In this document: positions 8,163 to 17,515 of the stretch, one piece after another
Layout: the number at the start of each line of letters is the position of its first letter
How positions within the stretch are numbered: the first letter of the stretch is position 1
From: Blautia wexlerae
GTDB lineage: Bacteria > Bacillota > Clostridia > Lachnospirales > Lachnospiraceae
DNA length: 64,000 bases
Direction: 5' to 3'
Assembly (NCBI RefSeq): GCF_013300825.1
Contig: NZ_JAAIMY010000002.1
Location: forward strand, 62,001-126,000
Notes under the pieces: generated by a model
What the model was told of the DNA's origin: nothing
Seen by the model: the letters and a program-made list of their open reading frames with translations, nothing else
The model's database searches: none
Made by a program: the position numbers and the translations under genes

Positions 8163-9575
8163 TTATTTCGTTTTCTCCAGAGTAAAGATAAATTCGGTTC
8201 CCACACCTTCTGTACTGATCACATCAATATTCTGGTTATGTGCATTGATGATCTCTTTGACTATAGAAAGTCCAAGTCCGGTGCCTTTACGGTCTTTTCC
8301 GCGGGAAGCATCAATCTTGTAGAAACGATCCCAGATTTTGCCCAGACTTTCTTTGGGAATGCCGGTTCCATAATCTTTTACAGAAACAAAGACCTTACCA
8401 CTTTTTACAGTTGTTTCAATCTGAACAGAAGAATTATCATTGCTGAATTTAATGGCATTATCAAGAAGGTTGTAAAGGACCTGCTGAATCTGTTCCATAT
8501 CAGCTCTGACATAAAGTTCATGTCCGGAGAGAAGCAGCTCCAGGCGGATCTGGTGGCTGGTGCAGATGCCTTCAAATGTAGCTGCTGTGTTTTTGATGGT
8601 ATCATTGATATCAAAACGCTGGATGTGCATCATCCGTTTTTTCATATCCAGTTCATTCAGAGTCAGAAGACTGCGGGTGAGTTTTTCAAGACGTTCAGAT
8701 TCAAAAGCGATGATCTTCAGATACCGTTCCTGCATTTCATATGGGATGGTACCGTCCAGTATGGCATTGACATATCCCTTGATGGAGGTAAGGGGAGAAC
8801 GGAAATCATGAGAGACATTTGCAATGAATTTACGTTGATATTCTCCGTTTTTGTTCAGTTCATCGGACATATAATTCAGAGTTTTGGCAAGATATCCCAT
8901 TTCATCATCAGAAGTAACGTCTATTTTATATGCAAGATTACCTCCTGCATATTCACTGGCACCTTTCATGATCCTGGCCAGGGGCTTACGTATGTAGTGG
9001 CTGTAAGCCCAGAGCAGAAGACTGGTGGCTGCATAGCACAGGAGAAAGATTACCTGCATGATAAAAAGAATACTGCTCCGGCTCTGATAAAGGTTTGTCA
9101 TCGAATAATGGATTGCCACGTAACCTTTGGTTTCCATATCAGAGGTGATCGGGGCAATAACACTCAAATGATCTGTTTTAAAGAAACCATAAAACTTTCC
9201 AATCTGATAATAGTTGCTTCCCCATTTGGAAGCATCGAATTCTTCCAGTGGGATTGGCTCCCGGACGTCAATATTTTTCTGTGTACTTACAATGATTTCG
9301 CCGTTACTGTTGATGATCCACAATACAGCATCCTGAAAATCGGAAATTGCACATAAGTGTTCCTGAAGAGTATCTACTGTACTGGAAGAGATATTGCTTT
9401 TAACTGCTTCGTTAGATGCAATATTGTGCGCTTCTGTATAGAGTGCGGCACTTAAAGAGTGTTCCAGATGCTTTTCTACCATATAAGAACCGCCGAGGGT
9501 TATGAGGAAAAATCCCAAAATCCCGATGAGAATATAAAATCTCAGGAATTTTGTGGAAAGATGATGCTGTTTCAT
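8163..9575 (-). CDS. Sensor histidine kinase
   Basis: 470 residues. Transmembrane helices at about 11-31 and 167-191 enclose an extracytoplasmic sensor of about 135 residues; a HAMP linker (IRKPLARIMKG) follows. The phospho-acceptor is H256 in ANVSHDFRSPLTS, and the ATP-binding domain has N, G1 (DYGTGIPKE) and G2 (GKDRKGTGLGLSIVKEI) boxes. It overlaps the response regulator gene by 4 bp and is translated after it, so they form a pair. The stimulus is unknown; the architecture resembles the ResE/PhoR class. The region 8082-8162 between terminator and stop holds no feature I can name. Confidence 0.93.
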   Translation of the reverse strand: MKQHHLSTKFLRFYILIGILGFFLITLGGSYMVEKHLEHSLSAALYTEAHNIASNEAVKSNISSSTVDTLQEHLCAISDFQDAVLWIINSNGEIIVSTQKNIDVREPIPLEEFDASKWGSNYYQIGKFYGFFKTDHLSVIAPITSDMETKGYVAIHYSMTNLYQSRSSILFIMQVIFLLCYAATSLLLWAYSHYIRKPLARIMKGASEYAGGNLAYKIDVTSDDEMGYLAKTLNYMSDELNKNGEYQRKFIANVSHDFRSPLTSIKGYVNAILDGTIPYEMQERYLKIIAFESERLEKLTRSLLTLNELDMKKRMMHIQRFDINDTIKNTAATFEGICTSHQIRLELLLSGHELYVRADMEQIQQVLYNLLDNAIKFSNDNSSVQIETTVKSGKVFVSVKDYGTGIPKESLGKIWDRFYKIDASRGKDRKGTGLGLSIVKEIINAHNQNIDVISTEGVGTEFIFTLEKTK

Positions 9576-10273
9576 GGATTTTTTACCTCAAATTTGTATC
9601 CGATTCCCCATACGGTGGCAATGGACCAGTGAGGATTGTCTTTGATCTTTTCACGAAGACGTTTGATATGAACGTCTACAGTACGGGTATCACCGATGTA
9701 TTCATAACCCCAGATGTGATCCAGAAGCTGTTCGCGGGTAAATACCTGGTTTGGTGATGCTGCAAGGAAATAGAGAAGTTCCAGTTCCTTTGGCGGCATA
9801 TCAACCTGACGTCCCATGTATGTGACTGCATAGTTTGTCAGATTAACGGTCAGATCCGGGTAAGTGACACATTTTTCACTGGAAGAAGGTGCAGGCTGTT
9901 TTACCTGGAAACGGCGCAGGACTGCACGTACACGTGCAACCAGTTCCTTGGAATCAAAGGGTTTGATCATATAGTCATCTGCACCCAGTTCAAGCCCCAG
10001 AACCTTGTCAAAGGTTTCGCCTTTTGCGGAAAGCATAATGATGGGAACATCAGAGGTATGTCGGATTTCACGACATACCTGATAACCGTCAATTCCCGGA
10101 AGCATCAGATCCAGAATGATCAGATCCGGGCGAAAGGAAACAAATTCCTTTAAGGCTTCCTCTCCGTCATTTACGATTTTTGTTTCAAAACATTCTTTGG
10201 TAAGATACAGGGCAATAAGCTCTGCGATATTATTATCATCATCAACAATAAGGATTTTCTGTTTGGAAACCAT
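9572..10273 (-). CDS. OmpR/PhoB-family response regulator
   Basis: 233 residues. Receiver domain (about 5-118) with acidic pocket DDD at 11-13, phospho-acceptor D55 in LIILDLMLPGIDGY and the conserved lysine in IKPFDSKEL. A winged-helix DNA-binding domain follows (about 135-230; FTREQLLDHIWGYEYIGDTRTVDVHIKRLREKI). Its stop overlaps the start of the kinase gene. The start is 11 bp downstream of the mutS2 stop on the same strand, so mutS2-regulator-kinase may share one transcript. Confidence 0.94.
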   Translation of the reverse strand: MVSKQKILIVDDDNNIAELIALYLTKECFETKIVNDGEEALKEFVSFRPDLIILDLMLPGIDGYQVCREIRHTSDVPIIMLSAKGETFDKVLGLELGADDYMIKPFDSKELVARVRAVLRRFQVKQPAPSSSEKCVTYPDLTVNLTNYAVTYMGRQVDMPPKELELLYFLAASPNQVFTREQLLDHIWGYEYIGDTRTVDVHIKRLREKIKDNPHWSIATVWGIGYKFEVKNP

Positions 10274-10284
10274 GCCAGTCCCTC

Positions 10285-12666
10285 CTATTTCTTAAATTCT
10301 ACAATAGTAACACCTGCATCTCCTTCGCCGAATTCTCCAAGGCGGAAGGATTCCACATGCTTCTGGCGCTTCAGATAATTGTGTACACCTTTTCTCAGAG
10401 CACCGGTTCCTTTACCATGAACAATACGGACAGATTTCAGATGAGCGATATAAGCATCATCCAGATATTTGTCAAGCTCTGCAACTGCTTCATCTACCGT
10501 TTTGCCAAGCAGGTTGATCTCTGTGGATACATGGGCTGCTTTTGACATGCGGATTTTACCTGCACCTGTACGCTGCATGGTTGGTGTGGTGATCTCTGCT
10601 TCATCGATCAGTTCCAGATCAGAGATGTGAACCTTGGAACGGATGATACCCATCTGAACGAAGAGGAAACCTTTGTTGTCCGGACGGCTGCTGACAGTGC
10701 CTTTCAGATTCATGCTGAGAACCTTAACTGCATCTCCGAGGGAGATATCTTTGGCTGTGAGTTCCTTCTTCGGTTTCTTTGCAGCAGTTTTCTGAGTCAT
10801 GCCTTTCTCTGCTTTATTCATATGTTTGCGCAGATTCTGGCGTTCTTTTTCCACAGCAGAGAGATCCACATGGTCTTTCTGGAATTTGTGGAACATCTTC
10901 ATAGTCTGGTCTGCATATTCCTTGGCTTCGCGGAGAACTGCATGAGCTTCTTCATTGGCCTGACGGATGATGCGGTCTCGCTGCTCGTTCAACTTCTCCT
11001 GCTTGGATTCCATTTCGGATTTCAGAGAGGCAATTTCCTGTTTATACTGTTCAATCTCGCGGCGTTCATTTTCAATAGTTATACGGCTGCTTTCCAGGGA
11101 ACTGAGAACATCTTCGAAAGATTCATCCTGTTCACTGATCTGTTCTTTGGCCTTATCGATGATATAGTCCGGAAGTCCAAGCTTGGAAGAAATGGCGAAT
11201 GCATTACTTTTCCCGGGAACACCGATTAGCAGGCGGTAGGTCGGGCGGAGCGTTTCCACGTCAAATTCGCAGCAGGCATTTTCTACACCTGAGGTGGAGA
11301 GCGCATATACCTTCAGCTCACTGTAATGGGTGGTTGCCATAGTGCGGATTCCCTGTTCATGAAGATGGGAAAGGATCGCAATGGCAAGGGCAGCACCCTC
11401 TGTCGGATCTGTACCTGCACCAAGCTCATCGAAAAGGACAAGAGAGTGACGGTTGGCTTTTTTCAGGAAAGAAACCACGTTGGTCATATGTGAGGAGAAT
11501 GTACTTAATGACTGTTCAATACTCTGTTCATCACCGATATCAGCATAAACTTCTTCAAACAGTGCAAGCTCTGAGCGGTCCAGTGTGGGAATATGAAGAC
11601 CGGACTGGCCCATGAGAGTGAGAAGTCCGACAGTCTTTAAAGATACAGTTTTACCACCGGTGTTCGGACCGGTGATAACAAGCAAGTCGAAATCATCGCC
11701 GAGACGGATATCAATGGGAACAGCTTTTTTCTTATCAATGAGAGGATGGCGTGCCTGTTTCAGACGGATGCGTCCTTCATCATTGAAGATTGGTTCTGTT
11801 GCATTCATATCCATGGCAAGGGATGCTCTGGCAAAAATGACGTCAAGCTGTACCATGATATTAAGATCTGCGCGGATAGAGTCGGTCTGTTCTGCAGTTT
11901 GCTGGCTCAGGGTGGAAAGGATCACTTCAATCTCTTTTTGTTCTTCCAGTTCCAGCTCGCGGATGTCATTATTTAGTTTTACGATTGCCATAGGTTCGAT
12001 AAATAAAGTAGAACCTGTGGAGGACTGATCGTGTACCATACCCGGAACCTGTCCTTTGTATTCTGCTTTGACCGGAATGCAGTAGCGTCCGTTTCTCATG
12101 GTAATAACGGAATCCTGCAGATAATTGCGGGCACTTCCGTTTACGAGAGAGGAGAGCTGTGTATGGATCCTGTCTCCGGTAATCTTCATGTTTCTTCGGA
12201 TCTGGCGGAGGTTGCTGCTTGCATCATCACTGATCTCATCTTCTGAGAGGATGCATCTACGGATCTCTGTTGTAAGAGGAGTCAGTGGTTCCAGTGCCTC
12301 GAACATCCCGTCCAGAGAGTCCGGGAGAGAATCACCGCGCTCACTTCTGGAATAAGCTTTGACACGATTGGTGTTCTCAAGAAGGCTGCAGATGGCAAGA
12401 AGTTCACCAATCCCCAGAGAACTTCCGATTTCCAGACGTTTCAGAGAACCACGCACATCTTTGACGCTGCCAAAGGAAATATTTCCTTTCTGGAAAAGAC
12501 GGGTAAGTGCATCTCTGGTCTGAGTCTGCATATGTCGGATTTCATCAATATCTGTGGATGGCTCCAGCTTCCGGCAGATCTCTTTTCCCATGGAAGAGGA
12601 AGCCTTGTCTGTCAGCATATTGATGATTTTATAATATTCAAGTGCTTTATATGCTTTCTGATTCAT
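10285..12666 (-). CDS. mutS2: MutS2 family protein (RqcU-type) with Smr domain
   Basis: 793 residues, full length. The core ATPase has Walker A TGPNTGGKTVSLK, Walker B LVLFDELGAGTDPTEG and the downstream ATTHYSELK switch. A long coiled coil (about 515-620) and a C-terminal Smr domain (LLGKTVDEAVAELDKYLDDA ... RIVHGKGTGALR) follow. There is no mismatch-recognition domain I, as expected for MutS2. In Bacillus this protein acts on collided ribosomes and suppresses recombination. Ribosome site AGGAGA precedes ATG 12666 on the minus strand; a TATAAT box lies at 12717-12722 on that strand. Confidence 0.95.
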   Translation of the reverse strand: MNQKAYKALEYYKIINMLTDKASSSMGKEICRKLEPSTDIDEIRHMQTQTRDALTRLFQKGNISFGSVKDVRGSLKRLEIGSSLGIGELLAICSLLENTNRVKAYSRSERGDSLPDSLDGMFEALEPLTPLTTEIRRCILSEDEISDDASSNLRQIRRNMKITGDRIHTQLSSLVNGSARNYLQDSVITMRNGRYCIPVKAEYKGQVPGMVHDQSSTGSTLFIEPMAIVKLNNDIRELELEEQKEIEVILSTLSQQTAEQTDSIRADLNIMVQLDVIFARASLAMDMNATEPIFNDEGRIRLKQARHPLIDKKKAVPIDIRLGDDFDLLVITGPNTGGKTVSLKTVGLLTLMGQSGLHIPTLDRSELALFEEVYADIGDEQSIEQSLSTFSSHMTNVVSFLKKANRHSLVLFDELGAGTDPTEGAALAIAILSHLHEQGIRTMATTHYSELKVYALSTSGVENACCEFDVETLRPTYRLLIGVPGKSNAFAISSKLGLPDYIIDKAKEQISEQDESFEDVLSSLESSRITIENERREIEQYKQEIASLKSEMESKQEKLNEQRDRIIRQANEEAHAVLREAKEYADQTMKMFHKFQKDHVDLSAVEKERQNLRKHMNKAEKGMTQKTAAKKPKKELTAKDISLGDAVKVLSMNLKGTVSSRPDNKGFLFVQMGIIRSKVHISDLELIDEAEITTPTMQRTGAGKIRMSKAAHVSTEINLLGKTVDEAVAELDKYLDDAYIAHLKSVRIVHGKGTGALRKGVHNYLKRQKHVESFRLGEFGEGDAGVTIVEFKK

Positions 12667-12780
12667 TGTCTGTTTAAATCTCCTGATAGATATCTTTATA
12701 ATTTGCTGTCCCTGATATTATAGCATTTTTTGTTATGGAAATGTACTCCGGGATTATAGCAATTCTAAAAAAATAATTGT

Positions 12781-12923
12781 GTTACTGTTCACTCCGTTCA
12801 CAGTAACGTAGCCAAAATTCATTCCAGATTGCCTGCGGCAATGGAATTTTGGCTTGTATGTCTCGGGATTTTGGCATATTCATGCCAAAACACCTCGCGG
12901 AATAGTGGTGTGTGAACAGTAAC
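12781..12923. repeat. Multi-hairpin palindromic intergenic element
   Basis: Outer arms GTTACTGTTCAC (12781-12792) and GTGAACAGTAAC (12912-12923) enclose three further hairpins: GTTACTGT/ACAGTAAC within 12781-12807, GCCAAAATTC/GAATTTTGGC (12811-12853, with inner ATTGCC/GGCAAT) and TTTTGGCAT/ATGCCAAAA (12869-12890). The same arms flank a shorter copy at 44559-44609 and a half copy is at 41970-41981. It has no coding potential and is a dispersed repeat. The rest of the gap from 12667 holds the mutS2 promoter and AT-rich sequence. Confidence 0.75.
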
Positions 12924-13070
12924 ATAATTGTAACTGTGTTACTGTGAAATAAGCAGTTACAAATACTTTTCCTATTATATATGATTTTGGAATCTATGGA
13001 AAGCAAAAAGGATAGAAATACATAAAAATGATAGTTTTTACAAAAAAATAAAAAAAATTCAAAAAAGCTA

Positions 13071-13099
13071 TTGACAGTTTATATAGTTTTTGGTATAGT
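13071..13099 (+). promoter_or_regulatory. Promoter of tRNA-Leu
   Basis: TTGACA at 13071-13076 and TATAGT at 13094-13099 with a 17-bp spacer, about 48 bp before the tRNA 5' end. A near-consensus vegetative promoter. Confidence 0.85.
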
Positions 13100-13146
13100 A
13101 CCAATTGTCGCAACAATAAGTAAAACTTATAACAGAAATGCGATAT

Positions 13147-13231
13147 GCGGAAGTGTCGGAACTGGCAGACGAGCAAGACTAAGGATCTTGTGAGCATTGC
13201 GCTCGTGTGGGTTCAAGTCCCATCTTCCGCA
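13147..13231 (+). tRNA. tRNA-Leu (anticodon AAG)
   Basis: 85-nt class II tRNA. The acceptor GCGGAAG pairs with CTTCCGC (13224-13230), the discriminator base is A, and CCA is not encoded. The anticodon stem CAAGA/TCTTG encloses loop CTAAGGA with anticodon AAG, reading CTT. The long variable arm (TGAGCATTGCGCTCG) and TpsiC loop GTTCAAG confirm a leucine tRNA. A promoter and terminator flank it, so it is a single-gene unit. No integrase or attachment repeat is visible next to it. Confidence 0.95.
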
Positions 13232-13233
13232 TG

Positions 13234-13279
13234 AAAAACGGTTTGAATGCTATTATATGTGCATTTAAGCCGTTTTTTT
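13234..13279 (+). terminator. Terminator of tRNA-Leu
   Basis: AAAAACGG (13234-13241) with GAATGC/GCATTT pairing in the upper stem and CCGTTTTTTT at 13270-13279. It starts 3 bp after the tRNA. The following 13280-13543 stretch is AT-rich leader with no clear feature apart from the next ribosome site. Confidence 0.85.
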
Positions 13280-13543
13280 GTGTCATCATAATAACCTGAG
13301 CTGCAGTGTTTCGCTGATACGATAAGTGTTTCAGTAGGAGCTTCTTTTTTGTACTGTGGGAAATTACTTATAGTATATTCATAAAAAATTCATATCTTTT
13401 TGTTAAAATAATGTGTAGATTGTTACGATATAATTTGTTTGAATATAAGCGATATTGAACCTGAATGGTAACTGTTTGGCAGATTGCTGTTTTGTATGAC
13501 ACTGGGCAGTTATCCTGAATGGAGTGCGGCAGGAGAATCAGGT

Positions 13544-14809
13544 ATGAAAAAAAACAAAATGGACACACAGGAATATCAGTTTATAAAAGAAACGGTAAAA
13601 AAACAGCCAAAAGAGAATGGCAGTCTGTTGCGCAGGCTGCTTATGATAGCAGGATGTGGCGTTTTGCTTGGAGGCTGCGCAGCCGTAACCTTTGCCAGTG
13701 TGTTTCCGGTTATGGCGGACAGAGAAGAGAATACACAGCAGAAAATCGAACTGACAGGATCGGATGTAGCGGAGACGATATCTGAAGAACAGGCAACAGA
13801 GAGGGAATCTGTCGCTTCAGTTTCTGAAAAAGAGGAGAAGAGTCTTCTGGCAATGCGTCAGGAGATGTATAGGGAAGTGCTGAAGGTTTCCCAAAAATCC
13901 CGAAAATCTCTTGTAAACGTGAGAGGAATTTCAAAGGATGAGGATTTGCTGAATAATTCTTATTTGCAGCAGGAAGATACGGAAGGTCTTGTCTTTCTTG
14001 AAACAGAGACACAATTTTATATCCTGACCTATGAGGAAGAACTGGAAAATCTGCAGGAACTGCAGGTGACTTTTGCAGATGGTTCGACAGTGCAGGGAGA
14101 GATATGTAGGGGAGATGCAGATTCCGGATTTGCAGTTGCAACTGTGAGAAAAAATCTTCTTAATGACAGTACAAGAGAAGGTATCGTGGTATCTGATCTG
14201 ACAGACACAAAGAAACTGGGACAGAGCGATATAGTAATTGCTATCGGAAGTCCTGCCGGTGACAGTGATGCGGTGGTTTATGGAATGATCACTTCTGTTT
14301 CTGAAAAATTATCGGTAGCGGATACGGAGTATAATGTGTTGGCTACAGATGTGCAGGGGAATGAAGATGGAAGTGGTGTGCTGCTTGATTCTGACGGAAA
14401 TGTGGCAGGTATGATACTGAAGAAGAATGAAAACGATGGAGATAATATTCATGCAGTTTCCATTTCGCAGATTCTTCCGTTGGTAGAACATCTGGCTAAC
14501 AAAGAGACAATCAGATATACAGGTATTTATGGAACAGAGATAACTCAGGCACAATGTAGAAAACTGGGAATTGATCAGGGACTTTACGTGGAGCGTACAC
14601 AAGAAGAATCTCCTGCGATGAAGGCAGGGATACAGTGTGGAGATATCATAAGTAAGATTGATGGAACTCCCACAGAGAGTATGCAGTCTTACTATACATA
14701 TCTTCAGACAAAAAAGCAGGGAGAAAATCTTACCATAACGGTTCTTCGCAAAAATTCCGATGGTGAGTATGCGGAGAAAGATTATAAGGTAACAGTTGGA
14801 GAGAGATAG
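13544..14809 (+). CDS. Membrane-anchored trypsin-like (HtrA-type) protein with PDZ domain, probably catalytically dead
   Basis: 421 residues from ATG 13544 after AGGAGA. A cytoplasmic tail of about 28 residues, one membrane helix (about 29-55), then a degenerate S1C protease domain and a C-terminal PDZ domain (about 325-415; GLYVERTQEESPAMKAGIQCGDIISKIDG). In HtrA proteins the motif around the catalytic histidine is LTNNHV; here the matching place reads YILTYEEEL with no histidine. The aspartate strand (DLAVLK) reads SGFAVATVRK, and the serine loop GNSGGPL reads DGSGVLLD. All three triad positions look altered, so I expect a binding or regulatory role. The fold assignment is by motif alignment from memory. 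Confidence 0.8.
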   Translation: MKKNKMDTQEYQFIKETVKKQPKENGSLLRRLLMIAGCGVLLGGCAAVTFASVFPVMADREENTQQKIELTGSDVAETISEEQATERESVASVSEKEEKSLLAMRQEMYREVLKVSQKSRKSLVNVRGISKDEDLLNNSYLQQEDTEGLVFLETETQFYILTYEEELENLQELQVTFADGSTVQGEICRGDADSGFAVATVRKNLLNDSTREGIVVSDLTDTKKLGQSDIVIAIGSPAGDSDAVVYGMITSVSEKLSVADTEYNVLATDVQGNEDGSGVLLDSDGNVAGMILKKNENDGDNIHAVSISQILPLVEHLANKETIRYTGIYGTEITQAQCRKLGIDQGLYVERTQEESPAMKAGIQCGDIISKIDGTPTESMQSYYTYLQTKKQGENLTITVLRKNSDGEYAEKDYKVTVGER

Positions 14810-14893
14810 TGACAGGCGGAGAATCCTACAAGCGGGATTCTTTCTTGTGGAATTGTTATAATACTAAAAATAAAGGATAGAGAGGCAGGCTTT

Positions 14894-15841
14894 ATGCGTT
14901 TTTTAAATGAGTTACATGAGGGAGACAGAATTAATGGGATTTATCTGTGCAAGCAGAAACAGTCTGCGGTAACGAAGAATGGAAAACCCTATGAGAATAT
15001 TATCCTCCAGGATAAAACCGGAATCATGGATGGAAAAATCTGGGATCCGAATTCTCTGGGAATTGATGATTTCGATGCCCTGGATTATATTGATGTTGTG
15101 GGAGATGTAACCAGCTTTGCAGGGGCTATGCAGTTGAATATCAAGCGTGTGCGCAAGGCTGCTGAAGATGAGTACAACCCGGCAGATTATCTTCCTGTAA
15201 GTGAGAACAGCACAGATGATATGTACAGCCAGCTGAGAGCATTTATTGACAGTGTGGAGAATACTTATCTGTCTGCACTTCTGAAGAAATTATTTGTGGA
15301 AGATGAAGCTTTTGTGAAAGCGTTTGAAGGACATTCTGCAGCGAAGACAGTACATCATGGATTTATCGGCGGTCTGATGGAGCATACTCTGGGAGTGACC
15401 AGACTCTGCGATTATATGTCAAAGGCATACCCGGTCATCAACAGGGATTTACTGATCACAGCATCACTTCTTCATGATATCGGAAAGACAAAAGAATTAT
15501 CTGCATTTCCGTTAAATGATTATACAGACGAAGGCCAGCTTCTGGGACATATTTATATGGGAGCGCAGATGATCAATGATCTTGCACGCCAGATACCGGA
15601 ATTCCCGGAGGTGCTTAAGAATGAACTGATTCATTGTATCCTGTCCCACCATGGAGAACTGGAATACGGTTCCCCGAAGAAACCTGCACTGGTGGAGGCT
15701 GTAGCCCTCAATCTTGCAGATAATACAGATGCAAGAATGGAAACCATCACAGAGATTTTTGCAGCAAACAAGAGCAAAAAAGAATGGCTTGGATATAATA
15801 AATTGTTTGAATCCAACTTAAGAAGAACAGATGAGGTGTAA
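14894..15841 (+). CDS. yhaM: 3'-5' exoribonuclease YhaM-like (OB-fold plus HD domain)
   Basis: 315 residues. An N-terminal OB-fold nucleic-acid binding domain (about 8-90; TKNGKPYENIILQDKTGIMDGKIWD) precedes an HD phosphohydrolase domain with metal ligands in GGLMEHTLGV, ASLLHDIGKTKEL and ILSHHGELEYGSPKKP. This order and length match YhaM/Cbf1, an Mn-dependent 3'-5' exonuclease of Gram-positive bacteria. The start follows GATAGAGAGGCAGG. The stop is 5 bp from the next gene, rlmD, which implies one operon. Confidence 0.9.
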   Translation: MRFLNELHEGDRINGIYLCKQKQSAVTKNGKPYENIILQDKTGIMDGKIWDPNSLGIDDFDALDYIDVVGDVTSFAGAMQLNIKRVRKAAEDEYNPADYLPVSENSTDDMYSQLRAFIDSVENTYLSALLKKLFVEDEAFVKAFEGHSAAKTVHHGFIGGLMEHTLGVTRLCDYMSKAYPVINRDLLITASLLHDIGKTKELSAFPLNDYTDEGQLLGHIYMGAQMINDLARQIPEFPEVLKNELIHCILSHHGELEYGSPKKPALVEAVALNLADNTDARMETITEIFAANKSKKEWLGYNKLFESNLRRTDEV

Positions 15842-15846
15842 TCTTT

Positions 15847-17484
15847 ATGGAATTTCGTAAGAACGATCTTGTTACGTTAGAGATAGAAGATTGCGGAATT
15901 GACGGTGAAGGTATCGGAAAAGCCGATGGCTTCACCGTTTTTGTCAAGGACGCAGTGATCGGAGATACAGTAACAGCCAAAATTATCAAGGCAAAGAAAA
16001 ATTATGGTTACGGACGTCTTATGGAGGTGCTGAAGCCATCTCCGTACAGAGTTGAGCCCAAGTGCGAATTTGCCCGTCAGTGTGGCGGATGCCAGCTTCA
16101 GGCACTTTCCTATGACCAGCAGCTTGCATTTAAGACAAATAAGGTGAAGGGACATCTGGAACGTATCGGTGGCTTTACAGATATCCCCATGGAGCCGATC
16201 ATTGGCATGGATGAACTTTTTCATTACAGAAATAAGGCACAGTTTCCTGTAGGCAGAAATAAAGAGGGAAAAATCGTTACAGGTTTCTATGCAGGAAGAA
16301 CCCACAATATTATCGAAAACCGTGACTGTGCACTTGGTGTAGCTGAGAATAAAGAAGTTCTGGACCGTGTGATCGCACATATGGAGAAATACGGGATTGA
16401 ACCATATAATGAAGCAACAGGCAAAGGGCTGGTGCGCCATGTCTTGATCCGTTACGGATACTTCACAAAAGAAGTGATGGTCTGTCTGATTCTGAACGGA
16501 AATAAGATTCCGAAAGAGGAACAGCTTGTAAAATCTCTGTGTGAGATTCCGGGAATGACAAGCATCACCATTAATGTAAATAAGAAACACAGTAATGTAA
16601 TCCTTGGTGAGGAAATTCGTCTGCTCTGGGGTCAGGAATATATCACAGATAGGATCGGAGATATTTCCTATCAGATTTCTCCTCTGTCTTTCTATCAGGT
16701 AAATCCTATGCAGACCCAGAAGCTTTATGCAAAGGCACTGGAATACGCAGATCTTCATGGGGAAGAGACAGTATGGGATCTCTACTGTGGAATCGGAACA
16801 ATCTCCCTGTTCCTGGCACAGAAAGCAAAATTTGTCCGTGGTGTGGAAATTGTTCCGGCAGCTATAGAGAATGCGAAAGAAAATGCGAAACTTAATGGCC
16901 TGGAGAATACAGAGTTCTTTGTGGGAAAAGCAGAAGAAGTGCTGCCGAGAGAGTATAAGAAAAATGGCGTTTATGCAGATGTCATCGTCGTAGACCCGCC
17001 AAGAAAAGGCTGTGATGAAACTCTGCTGGAGACCATGGTCGAGATGAATCCGGAGAGGATTGTGTATGTAAGTTGCGACAGTGCGACGTTGGCAAGGGAT
17101 CTGAAGTATCTGTGTAAGAGGGGATATGAGCTTAGAAAGGTATGCCCGGTTGATCAATTTGGGATGACGGTTCATGTGGAGACAGTTGTTCTTTTGTCCC
17201 AACAGAAGCCGGATGACACGATAGAGATCGACTTAGACCTGGACGAGCTGGATGCTACCAGTGCCGAGTTGAAAGCAACCTATCAGGAAATCAAAGATTA
17301 TGTGCTGAAAGAATTTGGCTTGAAGGTTTCAAGTTTATATATTTCTCAGGTAAAACGCAAATGTGGAATTGAAGTGGGAGAAAACTATAATCTTCCAAAA
17401 TCAGAAAATGCAAGAGTTCCACAATGCCCGAAAGAGAAGGAAGAAGCTATCAAGGCTGCCCTGAAATATTTTGCGATGATCTAA
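15847..17484 (+). CDS. rlmD: 23S rRNA (uracil-5-)-methyltransferase RlmD/RumA family, with C-terminal extension
   Basis: 545 residues. TRAM domain (about 5-60), 4Fe-4S cysteines in CEFARQCGGCQ, and a methyltransferase core with DLYCGIGTISLFL, VVDPPRKGCDE and the catalytic YVSCDSATLARDL. The enzyme makes m5U in 23S rRNA. The normal family ends shortly after HVETVVLLS (residues 443-451 here). About 90 more residues follow, including VSSLYISQVKRKCGIEVGENYNLP, a segment I associate with mobile-element insertions at this gene. The large serine recombinase at 36-37.8 kb ends with a matching VETVCLLGERKPDA block, so the 3' end of this gene is probably an integration site. Confidence 0.88.
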   Translation: MEFRKNDLVTLEIEDCGIDGEGIGKADGFTVFVKDAVIGDTVTAKIIKAKKNYGYGRLMEVLKPSPYRVEPKCEFARQCGGCQLQALSYDQQLAFKTNKVKGHLERIGGFTDIPMEPIIGMDELFHYRNKAQFPVGRNKEGKIVTGFYAGRTHNIIENRDCALGVAENKEVLDRVIAHMEKYGIEPYNEATGKGLVRHVLIRYGYFTKEVMVCLILNGNKIPKEEQLVKSLCEIPGMTSITINVNKKHSNVILGEEIRLLWGQEYITDRIGDISYQISPLSFYQVNPMQTQKLYAKALEYADLHGEETVWDLYCGIGTISLFLAQKAKFVRGVEIVPAAIENAKENAKLNGLENTEFFVGKAEEVLPREYKKNGVYADVIVVDPPRKGCDETLLETMVEMNPERIVYVSCDSATLARDLKYLCKRGYELRKVCPVDQFGMTVHVETVVLLSQQKPDDTIEIDLDLDELDATSAELKATYQEIKDYVLKEFGLKVSSLYISQVKRKCGIEVGENYNLPKSENARVPQCPKEKEEAIKAALKYFAMI

Positions 17485-17515
17485 GGACATCGCTGATTTC
17501 AAGGAGGAATAACAC

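Noticed and set aside
8052-9356. Open frame of 434 codons on the + strand
   Set aside because: It is antisense to the histidine kinase gene, has no family motif, and no ribosome site; the kinase frame has all expected motifs.
15877-17202. Open frame of 441 codons on the - strand
   Set aside because: Antisense to rlmD; cysteine- and histidine-rich shadow translation with no recognisable domain.
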